Origin: JAGOVB01 sp964481175 | Lineage (GTDB): Bacteria; Patescibacteriota; Minisyncoccia; Phycocordibacterales; PALSA-1337 | Reading direction: 5' to 3' | Length of the DNA: 32,000 nucleotides | Assembly: GCA_964481175.1 (NCBI GenBank) | Contig: CAYZSZ010000009.1 | Span: forward strand, 1 to 32,000 | In this document: positions 1 to 7,069 of the stretch, in pieces | Position numbering within the stretch: the first letter of the stretch is position 1 | Layout of the letters: every line of letters begins with the position of its first letter | Position numbers and translations under genes: made by a program | The notes under the pieces: generated by a model | What the model was told of the DNA's origin: nothing | The model's input: only the letters and a program-made list of their open reading frames with translations | Databases searched by the model: none

Positions 1-1155
1 AACTTGTCCTGGGAAGTGGAATATTGTCGCTAGTTCCTCGGTACTCATCACAAGAGTCTTGTAGCCTTTAACCGGAGGGAAAAAGAAATTTCTGCGTTTG
101 TACCCATTCAAAAACCTCTTGAGGTCTTTTTTAAGCTTTAGTCCCATAAAGTCTTGCCACGGGTAGCTGTATGACATGCTGTACTCTTCTGTGTATGGCT
201 TGATACCATTCATTGAGCCAGTATTGTATTGCTTCCAACTACCAAGTAGACCAGAGATATACGCTGGGTCAAAGAATTCTTTTTTACCCCAGTAAAGACA
301 ACGAATACCCACGTCATACTGAATCTTATTGATATTCCGCTCAATGGCTGCAATGATTTCCTGTTCTCCTTTTGTGATTGTCGGGTTCTTTGAAAAGCCT
401 TCTTCAGGACTTCCGGAGACCTTAGTTTTAGGATCTCGGATCAAAATTTCATTGATAATCTTTTGAGCATTATCTTTCAATGCATCGTGTTTAAATTTGA
501 AAAAACTACCTGGCTTTCGTTTGTCTGGTCGATTTGCTCGAATAATAATCTGTATCCAAGCCTGCTGATTTGCGCCTACTGAACCTAAAAATTCAATAAC
601 AGGTGCAATCGGGTCCACTTTGTACTCCTCTTTAGGGTCTTTATCGAGGCCGTAATCAACGTATGTTTTTATTGGATACGCATCATCTTTGAGAAACTCC
701 ATTTCAGTTGCAAACATGCCTACGGTCGCTGGGTCATAATCGACAGGGAGAGTATAGTCCTCAGCAGGATGTACTTCGATGCCTGGAAACTGTGCATAGA
801 GTGATGACTCAGTAAATTTCTGCATTAGCTTTCGAGTCCAGATATAGAAACGCACGTCTCCTTCGATCGAAACCATTTCGAGCGAGTACCAGGTTCTAGT
901 TTTACCGAGCCAGTATTTGTCGTACCAAGTACCTTCTCCGCTTGTTTGGTGAAGCGAAGTGAGAAATAGCTCCATCGCAAGTGGTGATTTCACCATTTCT
1001 TTTGGGAGTTTTATTTGCAAAAGCACACCTCCAGTTTTAAAGAAATACTCAGAACGAATATAAATGAGCCAAATGTGCCAAAACAACATGAGTAGGATAA
1101 AGGTCACCCACAAAGGTGCTGTTTGCGCGAGGATCAAAATGACTAGGGCAAGCAT
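1..1155 (-). CDS. CPR membrane protein, N-terminal part (partial, runs off window)
   Basis: The reverse frame is open for 385 codons from an ATG at 1155 to the window edge, so the C-terminus is missing. Residues 1 to about 35 form a strongly hydrophobic membrane segment with a short loop. A soluble region follows with the motifs SIEGDVRFYIWTRK and SSLYAQFPGIEV, and the visible part ends in STEELATIFHFPG. From family memory, this layout is the N-terminal half of a membrane protein common in CPR genomes, and the EELAT-x-HFP motif normally sits just before a TraG/VirB4/HerA-like ATPase domain. That would link it to DNA or protein translocation, but no Walker motif lies inside the window, so the function is inference. 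An in-frame TAG lies 6 bases upstream of the ATG, which fixes the start. It sits 8 bases behind the sigma-like gene, whose stop codon lies in a TATAAT that could also serve as this gene's own -10 box. Confidence 0.72.
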   Translation of the reverse strand, partial: MLALVILILAQTAPLWVTFILLMLFWHIWLIYIRSEYFFKTGGVLLQIKLPKEMVKSPLAMELFLTSLHQTSGEGTWYDKYWLGKTRTWYSLEMVSIEGDVRFYIWTRKLMQKFTESSLYAQFPGIEVHPAEDYTLPVDYDPATVGMFATEMEFLKDDAYPIKTYVDYGLDKDPKEEYKVDPIAPVIEFLGSVGANQQAWIQIIIRANRPDKRKPGSFFKFKHDALKDNAQKIINEILIRDPKTKVSGSPEEGFSKNPTITKGEQEIIAAIERNINKIQYDVGIRCLYWGKKEFFDPAYISGLLGSWKQYNTGSMNGIKPYTEEYSMSYSYPWQDFMGLKLKKDLKRFLNGYKRRNFFFPPVKGYKTLVMSTEELATIFHFPGQV

Positions 1156-1163
1156 GCCCTAAA

Positions 1164-2207
1164 TTATACCTTAGTTTGGTCTACAATAGAATATCGTCCC
1201 TCTTTGTCTTTTTTGAAATACTTCTGGTTCTGGAGATTTACCATGATGGTATTTTCTTTTACATATCGCTCTTTGAGAACTTTTTCAATAACCTGCTCTT
1301 TTGTAAGAGGGCCATTCTTTGAGATGATTTCTCGGATTACGTCTCGAACAACTCCGCTAGCATATCCCCATTCTTTTAGTGCATACAAACCACGTCCAAC
1401 GAGTACAAAGCGTGGGTCTTTGATGAGTTCATTGTGACAAGTTGCAACATGAGCCTTTTTCTTGAAGATTTTTTCAATATTTTTTGCTACTTCTCGGAAG
1501 TGTATAGGTGAGCCATGCTTTCGGATCACAAGGAATGCATAGTCTCGCATACCCTTTGTCTTGATATTTGATGAGTTTGAAACACCCCATTCTCCAAGTG
1601 CATTTTTACCAACTTTTTTTGATATAGAAAGCCATCGAGTGAGAATCTCCTGGTTCTTGTATTTTTCAGAAACATCTTCGAGGTGCTCGAGGAAAGACTG
1701 AATCATCTCTGACTCCTGAAGTAGGTCGTTGTCATCGAGGTTTGAGTAGAGCTTGTGTAGCGCGTCTTCTACTTTTTGTGCAAGCTCTTCATTTACATGC
1801 CATCGGTGCTCAAAGTGTTCGTCTTCTTTTCGCTTTTTAAATGATTCGTGTAGTGCGAGGAGGAAGTTTATATGGTTCTGAGTAGAAACCTCTTTTGACA
1901 TATGACTAAGTAGATCTGACTCCAAAACGATACCACCAAGAGTGTGGATGTTTTCTTCGAGGTGTGCAAAAGCAGCTTTTTCGGTCTTGTATGCCTCTGA
2001 CTTTCGGATGTTACCGAGGGCATAGTTTTCGATCTGGCGAACACGCTCACGGGTGATGCCGTATAGCTTACCGATCGCATCAAGGGTCATGCGAGTAGTG
2101 TTTTTGCCAAGTCCGTATCGCTGTACCAAAACGTCACGTGCACGTTCAGGAAGCACCGAGAGGAGCTTTTTGACTGTTTGCTTTGGTTTAAAATCTATTG
2201 GTGCCAT
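1164..2207 (-). CDS. Sigma-70 region 4 / HARE-HTH transcription regulator
   Basis: A 347-aa protein. Residues 10-70 resemble sigma factor region 4: a LPERARDVLVQRYGLG helix, then TLDAIGKLYGITRERVRQIE, the classic -35-recognition helix-turn-helix. Regions 2 and 3 are absent, so it cannot melt a -10 element by itself. A helical middle (about 75-215) leads to a HARE-HTH/RpoE-delta-like winged helix at about 218-280 (RDYAFLVIRKHGSPIHFREVA ... DPRFVLVGRGLYALKEW) and a second winged-helix-like unit at about 285-343. It is probably a DNA-binding, RNA-polymerase-associated regulator; the target promoters are unknown. The ATG at 2207 is preceded by a TATAAA box with a 6-nt gap, suggesting a leaderless mRNA. 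A second possible promoter (TTGACA at 2254-2259) overlaps the leuS stop. Domain assignment is firm, role is inferred. Confidence 0.85.
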   Translation of the reverse strand: MAPIDFKPKQTVKKLLSVLPERARDVLVQRYGLGKNTTRMTLDAIGKLYGITRERVRQIENYALGNIRKSEAYKTEKAAFAHLEENIHTLGGIVLESDLLSHMSKEVSTQNHINFLLALHESFKKRKEDEHFEHRWHVNEELAQKVEDALHKLYSNLDDNDLLQESEMIQSFLEHLEDVSEKYKNQEILTRWLSISKKVGKNALGEWGVSNSSNIKTKGMRDYAFLVIRKHGSPIHFREVAKNIEKIFKKKAHVATCHNELIKDPRFVLVGRGLYALKEWGYASGVVRDVIREIISKNGPLTKEQVIEKVLKERYVKENTIMVNLQNQKYFKKDKEGRYSIVDQTKV

Positions 2208-2213
2208 ATGTGT

Positions 2214-2219
2214 TTTATA
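2214..2219 (-). promoter_or_regulatory. -10 box of the sigma4/HARE-HTH gene
   Basis: TATAAA on the reverse strand ends 6 nt before the ATG at 2207, so transcription would begin at or next to the start codon. A TTGACA at 2254-2259 with a weaker -10 (ATAAAA at 2231-2236, spacer 17) could give a second, leadered transcript. Confidence 0.5.
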
Positions 2220-2255
2220 GGATGTTATAGTTTTATCATACTAACTGTATTAGTG

Positions 2256-5093
2256 TCAAGCACTGACAATATTCACTAGTTTTCCTGGCACAACAATCAC
2301 TTTTTTTACCTCTGTTACTTTCAAGAACTCTTTCGCTTTTTGCTCTAACTCCTCTTTGCTTGGATCTCCCTCTACCGTTATTGTCCCTTTTGTTTTTCCA
2401 TTGAGCTGAATGACGATAATCTTTGCATCTTCTGCTATTTTTCCTGTGTCAAAGACCGGCCACTCTGAAGTGTGGATACTGGTTTTCTTACCCATTTTCA
2501 TCCAGATTTCTTCTGTTATATGTGGGGCGAACGGAGCGATCAATTGTATGAAACTTTCATAAACAGACTTTGGTACAACCATTTCTTTTTCAAACTCATT
2601 GAGTGCGATCATAAGTGTGCTGATTGCAGTATTGAAACGCATCATGACAATGTCCTCGCTTACCTTTTTTATTGTTTTATTGATGACTGAGTCTATGTGT
2701 TTTGAAGGTGTATCGATTCCCACTTTTTCTTTTAGCTTCCAAACACGTTCAACAAAGCGTCGCGCTCCCAAAATACTGTTTGTATCCCATTTTATCTGCT
2801 GATCAAAAGGGCCCATAAACATTTCATATACACGCAGAGTGTCAGCTCCGTATTTTGAGACGATTTCGTCAGGATTTACTACGTTACCAAATCGTTTTGA
2901 CATCTTTCGTCCATCTTCTGCCATAATGAGACCTACATGCTGGAGTCGTTTGAAAGGCTCGAGAGTGCTCACTACTCCGATATCATAGAGGAACTTGTGC
3001 CAGAATCGTGCATATATAAGGTGTCGAGTAGCATGCTCTGCTCCTCCTACGTATAGATCTACTTGATTCCAGTATTTTTCTTTTTCTTTGTCGACAAGTG
3101 CTTTTTTGTTATCTGGATCCATGTAACGGAGATAGTACCAAGAAGAACCCGCCCATTGAGGCATAGTATTGCTCTCACGAGTGTAGCTTTCTTTACCAAT
3201 TTTTACATTGATCCATTTCTTTATACCTGCGAGTGGTGACTCTCCTGTGCCTGTCGGCTCGTATGACTTTACAGCAGGTAGCTCCACTGGCAGCTCTTTC
3301 TCAGGTACTGGAAATGATTTTCCGTCTTTGTGTAAAACAGGAATAGGCTCGCCCCAATATCGCTGTCGAGAAAACACCCAATCACGAAGTTTGTAGTTTA
3401 TTTTTCTTTTTGCAAAATTATTTTTTTCGAGGTAGTCGATAATATCGCTTCTGACCTCATTCCACTCTCGTCCTTTGAATTCTTTTGGCTCAGTGAGGAT
3501 ACCATTTTTCACAATAGGCTTGTCAGTACCCAAAACACGCTCCCAGATGAGCTTTTGATCATCTCGATTTATAAAATTTGTGACTTCTTCAGGGGTAAGC
3601 CAGTGCACATCATGTATTTTCTTTTCCTCTTCTGAAACTGGATTTTGATCACCGTTTCGAAGCTTGATGAGGACAGGAGTAAAGTGCGCAAAACGATTTT
3701 GCTTTTTTAGTGCTTGATAGAACTGCGCATGCACAGTGCCACCAAGCTTCTTTACAACGACAGGATTTTTGTACCCAGTCTCTTCGATGATCTCACGGGT
3801 TGCAGCGTCTGTCGCACTCTCGCCTTCTTCGATGCCTCCGATCACAAAGCCTTTCCAATCATTTGATTTCCATGAAAGACAAAGATATCTTTCTTCTGCC
3901 CAGTGTTTGATCACACAGACAACAGCGTTACGTTCGACAAATGGCATGTCTTTTTTCACTGCATCCTCACCCTTGGTAACTACGAGAAGAGGTTCTGCGA
4001 CTGGATGTAGTGGAATACCGTATTTCTTTGCAAACTTAAAGTCACGCTCGTCATGAGCACTGCAATTTACCATACCAGTTCCATAGTCAGCGACTACGTA
4101 TGAGGCGACCCAGATCGGGAGATCTCGGCCTGTGCCAGCATAATTTTCGATATAACGACCTGTAAATATTCCTTCTAGATCATTTTCAATATCAAACTTG
4201 TTTGTCGCTTTCTTTTCTTGAATTTTTTTAACAAAATCTAAAACTGCCTGTTCTTGTGGAGTCCCTTTTACCAATTGCTCTACTAGCTTGTGCTCTGGAG
4301 CGATCACTGTAAAAGTCTCGGCCCGGTATGTCTGAGGCACAGAGTTGAACATCTCAACTTCTATATTGAGGTCTTTTATCTTGCATTTAAAGTTTACACC
4401 CTCACTTTTGCCAATCCAGTTTCTCTGGCTTTCTTTTATCGATTCTGGCCAGTCTACGTACTCGAGATCAGAAAGCATACGCTCAGCATAGTCAGTGATG
4501 CGTAGCACCCATTGTCGCATTGGCTTTTTCTCTACAAGTGATCCACAGCGCTCACAGCGTCCGTTTTCGATGTCTTCGTTTGAAAGACCAGTCTTGTCGA
4601 CTGGGCACCAGTTGATCGGTTCATATGACTCATATGCAAGCCCCTTTTCGAGTAGCTTGAGGAAAATCCATTGTGTCCATTTATAATATTTTGGATCAGT
4701 TGTGTTGATCTCTCGATTCCAGTCATAGTCAAAACCGAGGATCTCTAGTTGTTTTTTGTATCGAGCGACATTTTTCTTTGTTGAGTCGATTGGGTTTGTC
4801 TTTGTTTTGATTGCATAGTTTTCAGCTGGAAGACCGAACGCATCAAAGCCCATTGGATGTAGCACATTAAACCCTTGCATACGCTTCATGCGAGAGACAA
4901 CATCTGTAGCGATGTAGCCTTTTGGATGGCCTACGTGTAGACCTTCGCCCGATGGATACGGAAACATGTCGAGAATATAGAACTTGGGGGCATCAAAATT
5001 GTCTTTTGTTTCAAATGTTTTCTTCTTTGCCCACTCTTTTTGCCATTTGTTCTCGATGTATGAATGATCGTATGCCTTCGGGTCTAGTTTCAT
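2256..5093 (-). CDS. leuS: Leucyl-tRNA synthetase with inserted Nudix domain
   Basis: A class I synthetase of 945 aa that charges tRNA-Leu. HIGH signature HVGH at residues 53-56, KMSKR at 730-734, Zn-binding CPVD...CERC at 163-183, tRNA-synthetase catalytic blocks such as DWVFSRQRYWGEP (571-583) and WAGSSWYYLRYMDP, anticodon-binding and C-terminal domains to the end. Two oddities. A complete Nudix hydrolase module (about 386-522, box G419-x5-E425-x7-R433-E-x2-E-E-x-G440) is inserted in the CP1 editing domain. The editing T-rich peptide, usually TTRPDT, reads SVPQTYRAETF at 251-261, while the downstream HDERD aspartate region (347-351) is kept. The ATG at 5093 was chosen because homologues begin at MKLDPKAYDHS and an extended -10 (TGG-TATTTT) lies 6 nt upstream. 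A longer open frame reaches back to 5315 but runs through a hairpin and looks non-coding. Single-gene unit. Confidence 0.96.
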   Translation of the reverse strand: MKLDPKAYDHSYIENKWQKEWAKKKTFETKDNFDAPKFYILDMFPYPSGEGLHVGHPKGYIATDVVSRMKRMQGFNVLHPMGFDAFGLPAENYAIKTKTNPIDSTKKNVARYKKQLEILGFDYDWNREINTTDPKYYKWTQWIFLKLLEKGLAYESYEPINWCPVDKTGLSNEDIENGRCERCGSLVEKKPMRQWVLRITDYAERMLSDLEYVDWPESIKESQRNWIGKSEGVNFKCKIKDLNIEVEMFNSVPQTYRAETFTVIAPEHKLVEQLVKGTPQEQAVLDFVKKIQEKKATNKFDIENDLEGIFTGRYIENYAGTGRDLPIWVASYVVADYGTGMVNCSAHDERDFKFAKKYGIPLHPVAEPLLVVTKGEDAVKKDMPFVERNAVVCVIKHWAEERYLCLSWKSNDWKGFVIGGIEEGESATDAATREIIEETGYKNPVVVKKLGGTVHAQFYQALKKQNRFAHFTPVLIKLRNGDQNPVSEEEKKIHDVHWLTPEEVTNFINRDDQKLIWERVLGTDKPIVKNGILTEPKEFKGREWNEVRSDIIDYLEKNNFAKRKINYKLRDWVFSRQRYWGEPIPVLHKDGKSFPVPEKELPVELPAVKSYEPTGTGESPLAGIKKWINVKIGKESYTRESNTMPQWAGSSWYYLRYMDPDNKKALVDKEKEKYWNQVDLYVGGAEHATRHLIYARFWHKFLYDIGVVSTLEPFKRLQHVGLIMAEDGRKMSKRFGNVVNPDEIVSKYGADTLRVYEMFMGPFDQQIKWDTNSILGARRFVERVWKLKEKVGIDTPSKHIDSVINKTIKKVSEDIVMMRFNTAISTLMIALNEFEKEMVVPKSVYESFIQLIAPFAPHITEEIWMKMGKKTSIHTSEWPVFDTGKIAEDAKIIVIQLNGKTKGTITVEGDPSKEELEQKAKEFLKVTEVKKVIVVPGKLVNIVSA
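3528..3938 (-). other. Nudix domain inserted in LeuRS
   Basis: Codons for about residues 386-522 of LeuRS. The segment starts near MPFVERNAVVCVIKHW, carries a full Nudix box (GGIEEGESATDAATREIIEE and onward) with all consensus Gly, Glu and Arg positions, and ends near KLIWERVLG. On both sides the sequence returns to LeuRS (IPLHPVAEP before; ILTEPKEFKGREW after). The frame is continuous, so it is a true in-frame insertion. Confidence 0.9.
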
Positions 5094-5099
5094 GTATTT

Positions 5100-5108
5100 A
5101 AAATACCA
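5100..5108 (-). promoter_or_regulatory. Extended -10 of leuS
   Basis: TGG-TATTTT on the reverse strand, with 6 nt between the hexamer and the leuS ATG. It predicts a leaderless transcript. No convincing -35 is seen. Confidence 0.5.
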
Positions 5109-5134
5109 CAAATAAAAAATTATGTAAAAGAAAT

Positions 5135-5168
5135 GAAAGAGGCCCGTGCTGTTGGTTGCACGGGCCTC
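5135..5168 (-). terminator. Intrinsic terminator upstream of leuS
   Basis: An 11-bp perfect GC-rich stem (GAGGCCCGTGC / GCACGGGCCTC) with an 8-nt loop, followed on the reverse strand by TTTCATTTCTTTT. It ends the transcript coming from about 5378 and insulates leuS. Confidence 0.75.
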
Positions 5169-5378
5169 GGGGTTCGTTACGACGTGGGGTATTCGGAGGT
5201 GGAATTGTGTCCTGTTCGACGTGCCAACACACGCCTTCCCCATGATTACCGTAAAACGGCGTATCAGGGGATGGTACAAGTTCGCAGTAAACCGCGAACA
5301 AATCCAGCCAGACAACCCACATCAGACAATGCCCAGGAACGGGCATGCTGCAGAGTTTAACAAGTCTCATGTGCTGCT
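5140..5378 (-). ncRNA. Candidate structured RNA (or unrecognised small gene)
   Basis: A transcript of roughly 240 nt is predicted between a TTGACA-17-TAGTCT promoter (5385-5413) and the strong terminator at 5135-5168. It is GC-richer than neighbouring genes and can form several local hairpins on the reverse strand: ATGCCC/GGGCAT, GTTCGC/GCGAAC, and a longer arm where TCCCC-TGAT pairs with ATCA-T-GGGGA around an inner CCG/CGG stem. I do not recognise tmRNA, RNase P RNA, SRP RNA or 6S RNA signatures. Several frames are open on both strands. The best reverse frame (ATG at 5370) would read straight through the terminator hairpin and stop at 5098, 4 nt before leuS. A forward frame (GTG at 5149 to 5427) also looks somewhat protein-like. 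The RNA reading is preferred but unproven. This covers the only long stretch without a confident protein gene. Confidence 0.38.
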
Positions 5379-5384
5379 AAAGAT

Positions 5385-5413
5385 AGACTACTCCTGTTTT
5401 TGCGGAGTGTCAA
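5385..5413 (-). promoter_or_regulatory. Promoter TTGACA-17-TAGTCT
   Basis: Perfect -35 TTGACA (5408-5413), 17-nt spacer, -10 TAGTCT (5385-5390) on the reverse strand. The -35 abuts the stop codon of the gene at 5414. Start of transcription is expected near 5378. Confidence 0.6.
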
Positions 5414-5629
5414 TTACCAGGGCCTGAAGCCGCTGAAGAGCGCTGCCGCAGTGACGAGCAGGAAGCCGACCGCAAGAAGGTATGCATGCTTCTGACGCCT
5501 GGCGTCATCATCTTTCCAATGCCCGTAGCGCATCAAGTTGATCAAGATGAACGCTACACACGCAAGAAAGCAAGACGATCCAAGATAGAAAATGACTCCT
5601 TGCAAGATATGTGTCAGATCTGGATTCAT
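5414..5629 (-). CDS. Small two-TM membrane protein
   Basis: A 71-aa protein of unknown function. Two hydrophobic segments (about residues 8-33, ILQGVIFYLGSSCFLACVAF and onward; about 50-67, AYLLAVGFLLVTAAALFSGF) flank a charged loop (RYGHWKDDDARRQKH). A longer frame starts at 5671, but a promoter (TTTACA, 17-nt spacer, TATGGT at 5662-5667) lies inside that extension, so the ATG at 5629 is preferred, with a leader of about 25 nt. No Shine-Dalgarno sequence is visible. Like the other mini-genes here it is GC-richer than the housekeeping genes. It is followed directly by the promoter of the candidate RNA, and a shared transcript would end at the terminator near 5135-5168. Confidence 0.6.
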   Translation of the reverse strand: MNPDLTHILQGVIFYLGSSCFLACVAFILINLMRYGHWKDDDARRQKHAYLLAVGFLLVTAAALFSGFRPW

Positions 5630-5661
5630 GGCAGGAAGGGTTGAGGTGAACTGCAGACCAT

Positions 5662-5690
5662 ACCATACCATCTTTGAGACTATCTGTAAA
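5662..5690 (-). promoter_or_regulatory. Promoter of the 71-aa gene
   Basis: TTTACA (5685-5690), 17-nt spacer, TATGGT (5662-5667) on the reverse strand, overlapping the end of the HD-domain gene. Confidence 0.45.
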
Positions 5691-6279
5691 GTGCTATGAA
5701 AAACCTTTTATGATGCTTCTTTAAATACGCCATAGTCTCTTTGTTAAAAATCTGAGCATACGAATCGATGTGTTTAATCTTTTTTTGTTTTAGCTCAAGA
5801 AAGATATCATATGATATTCCCCGTTTAGTCCAATGATCATTTGCTGATGTTATCACGAGAAAGATCGGCTCCAGCTTTTCTATGATATAAACAAACCGAG
5901 ACTCTTTATCTTTTCGTAATTCATAGGACTCAATAAGTTTCCAAATAGATTTTAATCCTGGAAACTTCTTTTTAATCTTTTGTAGCGATGCGTGTTCCTT
6001 CTTTTCTTTGTCTGCTTGTTTGTAGTTTTTATATATAGAAATGTCACCTGCGTATATCTCAACCAAATCATGAACCAAAGCATACTGAAGAATCTTTTTA
6101 ACATTTAGTTTTAACTTAAATTCTTCAACTAGCATCCATGCGAGCATAGCGACTCTAAAAGAATGCTCTACATCATTGTCGGGCAGCTTTGTTGTGTGTA
6201 TAGACTCCAAATCACGATATATCTTGTTGTAGTCGCGTAAAAACTCTTGGAATTGAAGTAGTTTCTGAAAGTGTTTCAT
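5680..6279 (-). CDS. HD-domain phosphohydrolase, YfbR/HDDC2-like
   Basis: A 199-aa HD-superfamily protein. Metal-site motifs: H39 (NDVEHSFRVAMLAW), H70-D71 (ALVHDLVEIYAGD), with E74 and D79 following as in the YfbR/HDDC2 5'-nucleotidase branch. The fourth ligand, usually Asp in an ADKLE-like motif, appears as Glu134 (YIIEKLEPIF), which may alter the metal site. Probably hydrolyses nucleoside monophosphates or a related phosphate ester; the substrate cannot be told from sequence. The open frame extends to 6336, but the ATG at 6279 is chosen because a TATAGT box ends exactly 6 nt upstream and the family begins at this point. Divergent from the small gene at 6351; the two promoters face away within 75 bp. 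Confidence 0.8.
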   Translation of the reverse strand: MKHFQKLLQFQEFLRDYNKIYRDLESIHTTKLPDNDVEHSFRVAMLAWMLVEEFKLKLNVKKILQYALVHDLVEIYAGDISIYKNYKQADKEKKEHASLQKIKKKFPGLKSIWKLIESYELRKDKESRFVYIIEKLEPIFLVITSANDHWTKRGISYDIFLELKQKKIKHIDSYAQIFNKETMAYLKKHHKRFFIALYR

Positions 6280-6285
6280 TGAATG

Positions 6286-6291
6286 ACTATA
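6286..6291 (-). promoter_or_regulatory. -10 box of the HD gene
   Basis: TATAGT on the reverse strand, 6 nt before the ATG at 6279; leaderless start predicted. Confidence 0.45.
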
Positions 6292-6315
6292 CACTTTTAT
6301 TCTGAATCGGTTATA

Positions 6316-6344
6316 TTGACAGATACATAAACGCATGCTATCGT
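6316..6344 (+). promoter_or_regulatory. Promoter TTGACA-17-TATCGT, leaderless start
   Basis: Perfect -35 TTGACA (6316-6321), 17-nt spacer, TATCGT (6339-6344), then 6 nt to the ATG at 6351. It is the cleanest case where a full sigma-70-type promoter places the transcription start on the start codon. Confidence 0.7.
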
Positions 6345-6350
6345 ATAGAT

Positions 6351-6572
6351 ATGTTTGATGTGCTCGTTAGTTCTTTGTCGGCGTTACTTGTTCTGTACCT
6401 TTCACTGTTTTTGATCTCCATCGGCGTTGCGTCGATGTTTGGTGGGAGGGAGGCCATGAACAAGGTTGTCACGCAGTACCTCAGTGGTACGCTGGCAATA
6501 ACACGATTTGTCTTGAGGGTTGCACTTCAAGGAATCGAGAATGGAGCTCGCTTTTTGCGCAGTCTCCTCTAA
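6351..6572 (+). CDS. Small one-TM membrane protein
   Basis: A 73-aa protein of unknown function. Residues about 4-29 form one hydrophobic helix (VSSLSALLVLYLSLFLISIG and onward). The rest is amphipathic and basic (REAMNKVV..., RFVLRVALQG..., ARFLRSLL), which suggests a membrane-surface helix. It has its own consensus promoter and its own intrinsic terminator starting 2 nt after the stop, so it is an independent unit on the strand opposite to its neighbours. Composition is GC-richer than adjacent genes. No homology is recognised. Confidence 0.72.
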   Translation: MFDVLVSSLSALLVLYLSLFLISIGVASMFGGREAMNKVVTQYLSGTLAITRFVLRVALQGIENGARFLRSLL

Positions 6573-6573
6573 C

Positions 6574-6607
6574 AGCGAGTGGCTCACGACCACTCGCTTT
6601 CGTTTTA
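6574..6607 (+). terminator. Intrinsic terminator of the 73-aa gene
   Basis: 9-bp stem AGCGAGTGG / CCACTCGCT with a 7-nt loop, then TTCGTTTT. Confidence 0.8.
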
Positions 6608-7069
6608 CATTCTTTCTATAATTTCGAAATGCTTCTTTTCTACAGGCATTACTGACAGTCGCTGGCCGCGTTTGGTCACCAGCATTCCCTGCAGTTGCTT
6701 ATTTTGCTTTATATCTTCGAGAGAAACTGGCTTTGAAAATTTTGATACAAATTCTAAATCAACACAGACCCACAGCGGCTCCTTTCCATCTTTTTGATAT
6801 TTCACTGCTTTTGGATCATAGTGCTCGTCTTTTGGGTCGAGCGCTGACTCATCGATGTGTGGAGCACTCACTACTTTTGCGATTCCGTATACACCTGTTG
6901 GATTCGACATTGAGTGATAAAAAAGTACGAGGTCACCGACTTTCATGCCGTCTTTCATAAAATTACGCGCTTGAAAATTGCGAATACCTTCCCAGGCAGT
7001 TCGCTTGTCTTTTTTGAGATCATCGATTGAGTAGCAACTCCCTTCAGATTTTACGAGCCAGTAGTTCAT
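6605..7069 (-). CDS. EVE-domain protein
   Basis: A 154-aa single-domain EVE protein (PUA-like fold, relatives of thymocyte nuclear protein 1). The hallmarks are YWLVKSEG at the N-terminus, WEGIRNFQARNFM (about 27-39), KVGDLVLFYHS (about 43-53), and GVYGIAKVV. The family binds modified bases in DNA or RNA; here the ligand is unknown. The ATG at 7069 shares its A with the TGA stop of the upstream gene (TGATG), showing translational coupling to the membrane protein at 7069-7680. The in-frame TTG one codon earlier is less likely. Confidence 0.88.
   Translation of the reverse strand: MNYWLVKSEGSCYSIDDLKKDKRTAWEGIRNFQARNFMKDGMKVGDLVLFYHSMSNPTGVYGIAKVVSAPHIDESALDPKDEHYDPKAVKYQKDGKEPLWVCVDLEFVSKFSKPVSLEDIKQNKQLQGMLVTKRGQRLSVMPVEKKHFEIIERM

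Noticed and set aside
5094..5315. N-terminal extension of LeuRS in the same frame (start at 5315)
   Set aside because: It crosses the terminator hairpin at 5135-5168, has no LeuRS similarity, and the -10 box 6 nt before 5093 gives a better start.
5140..5378. tmRNA, SRP RNA or RNase P RNA near 5.2 kb
   Set aside because: No tRNA-like ends, tag ORF, SRP domain IV motif or RNase P core motifs could be found on either strand.
5149..5427. Forward GTG-started ORF of about 92 codons
   Set aside because: Somewhat protein-like, but no good promoter precedes it, its start overlaps the terminator stem, and it is antisense to a clear promoter. Kept only as an alternative.
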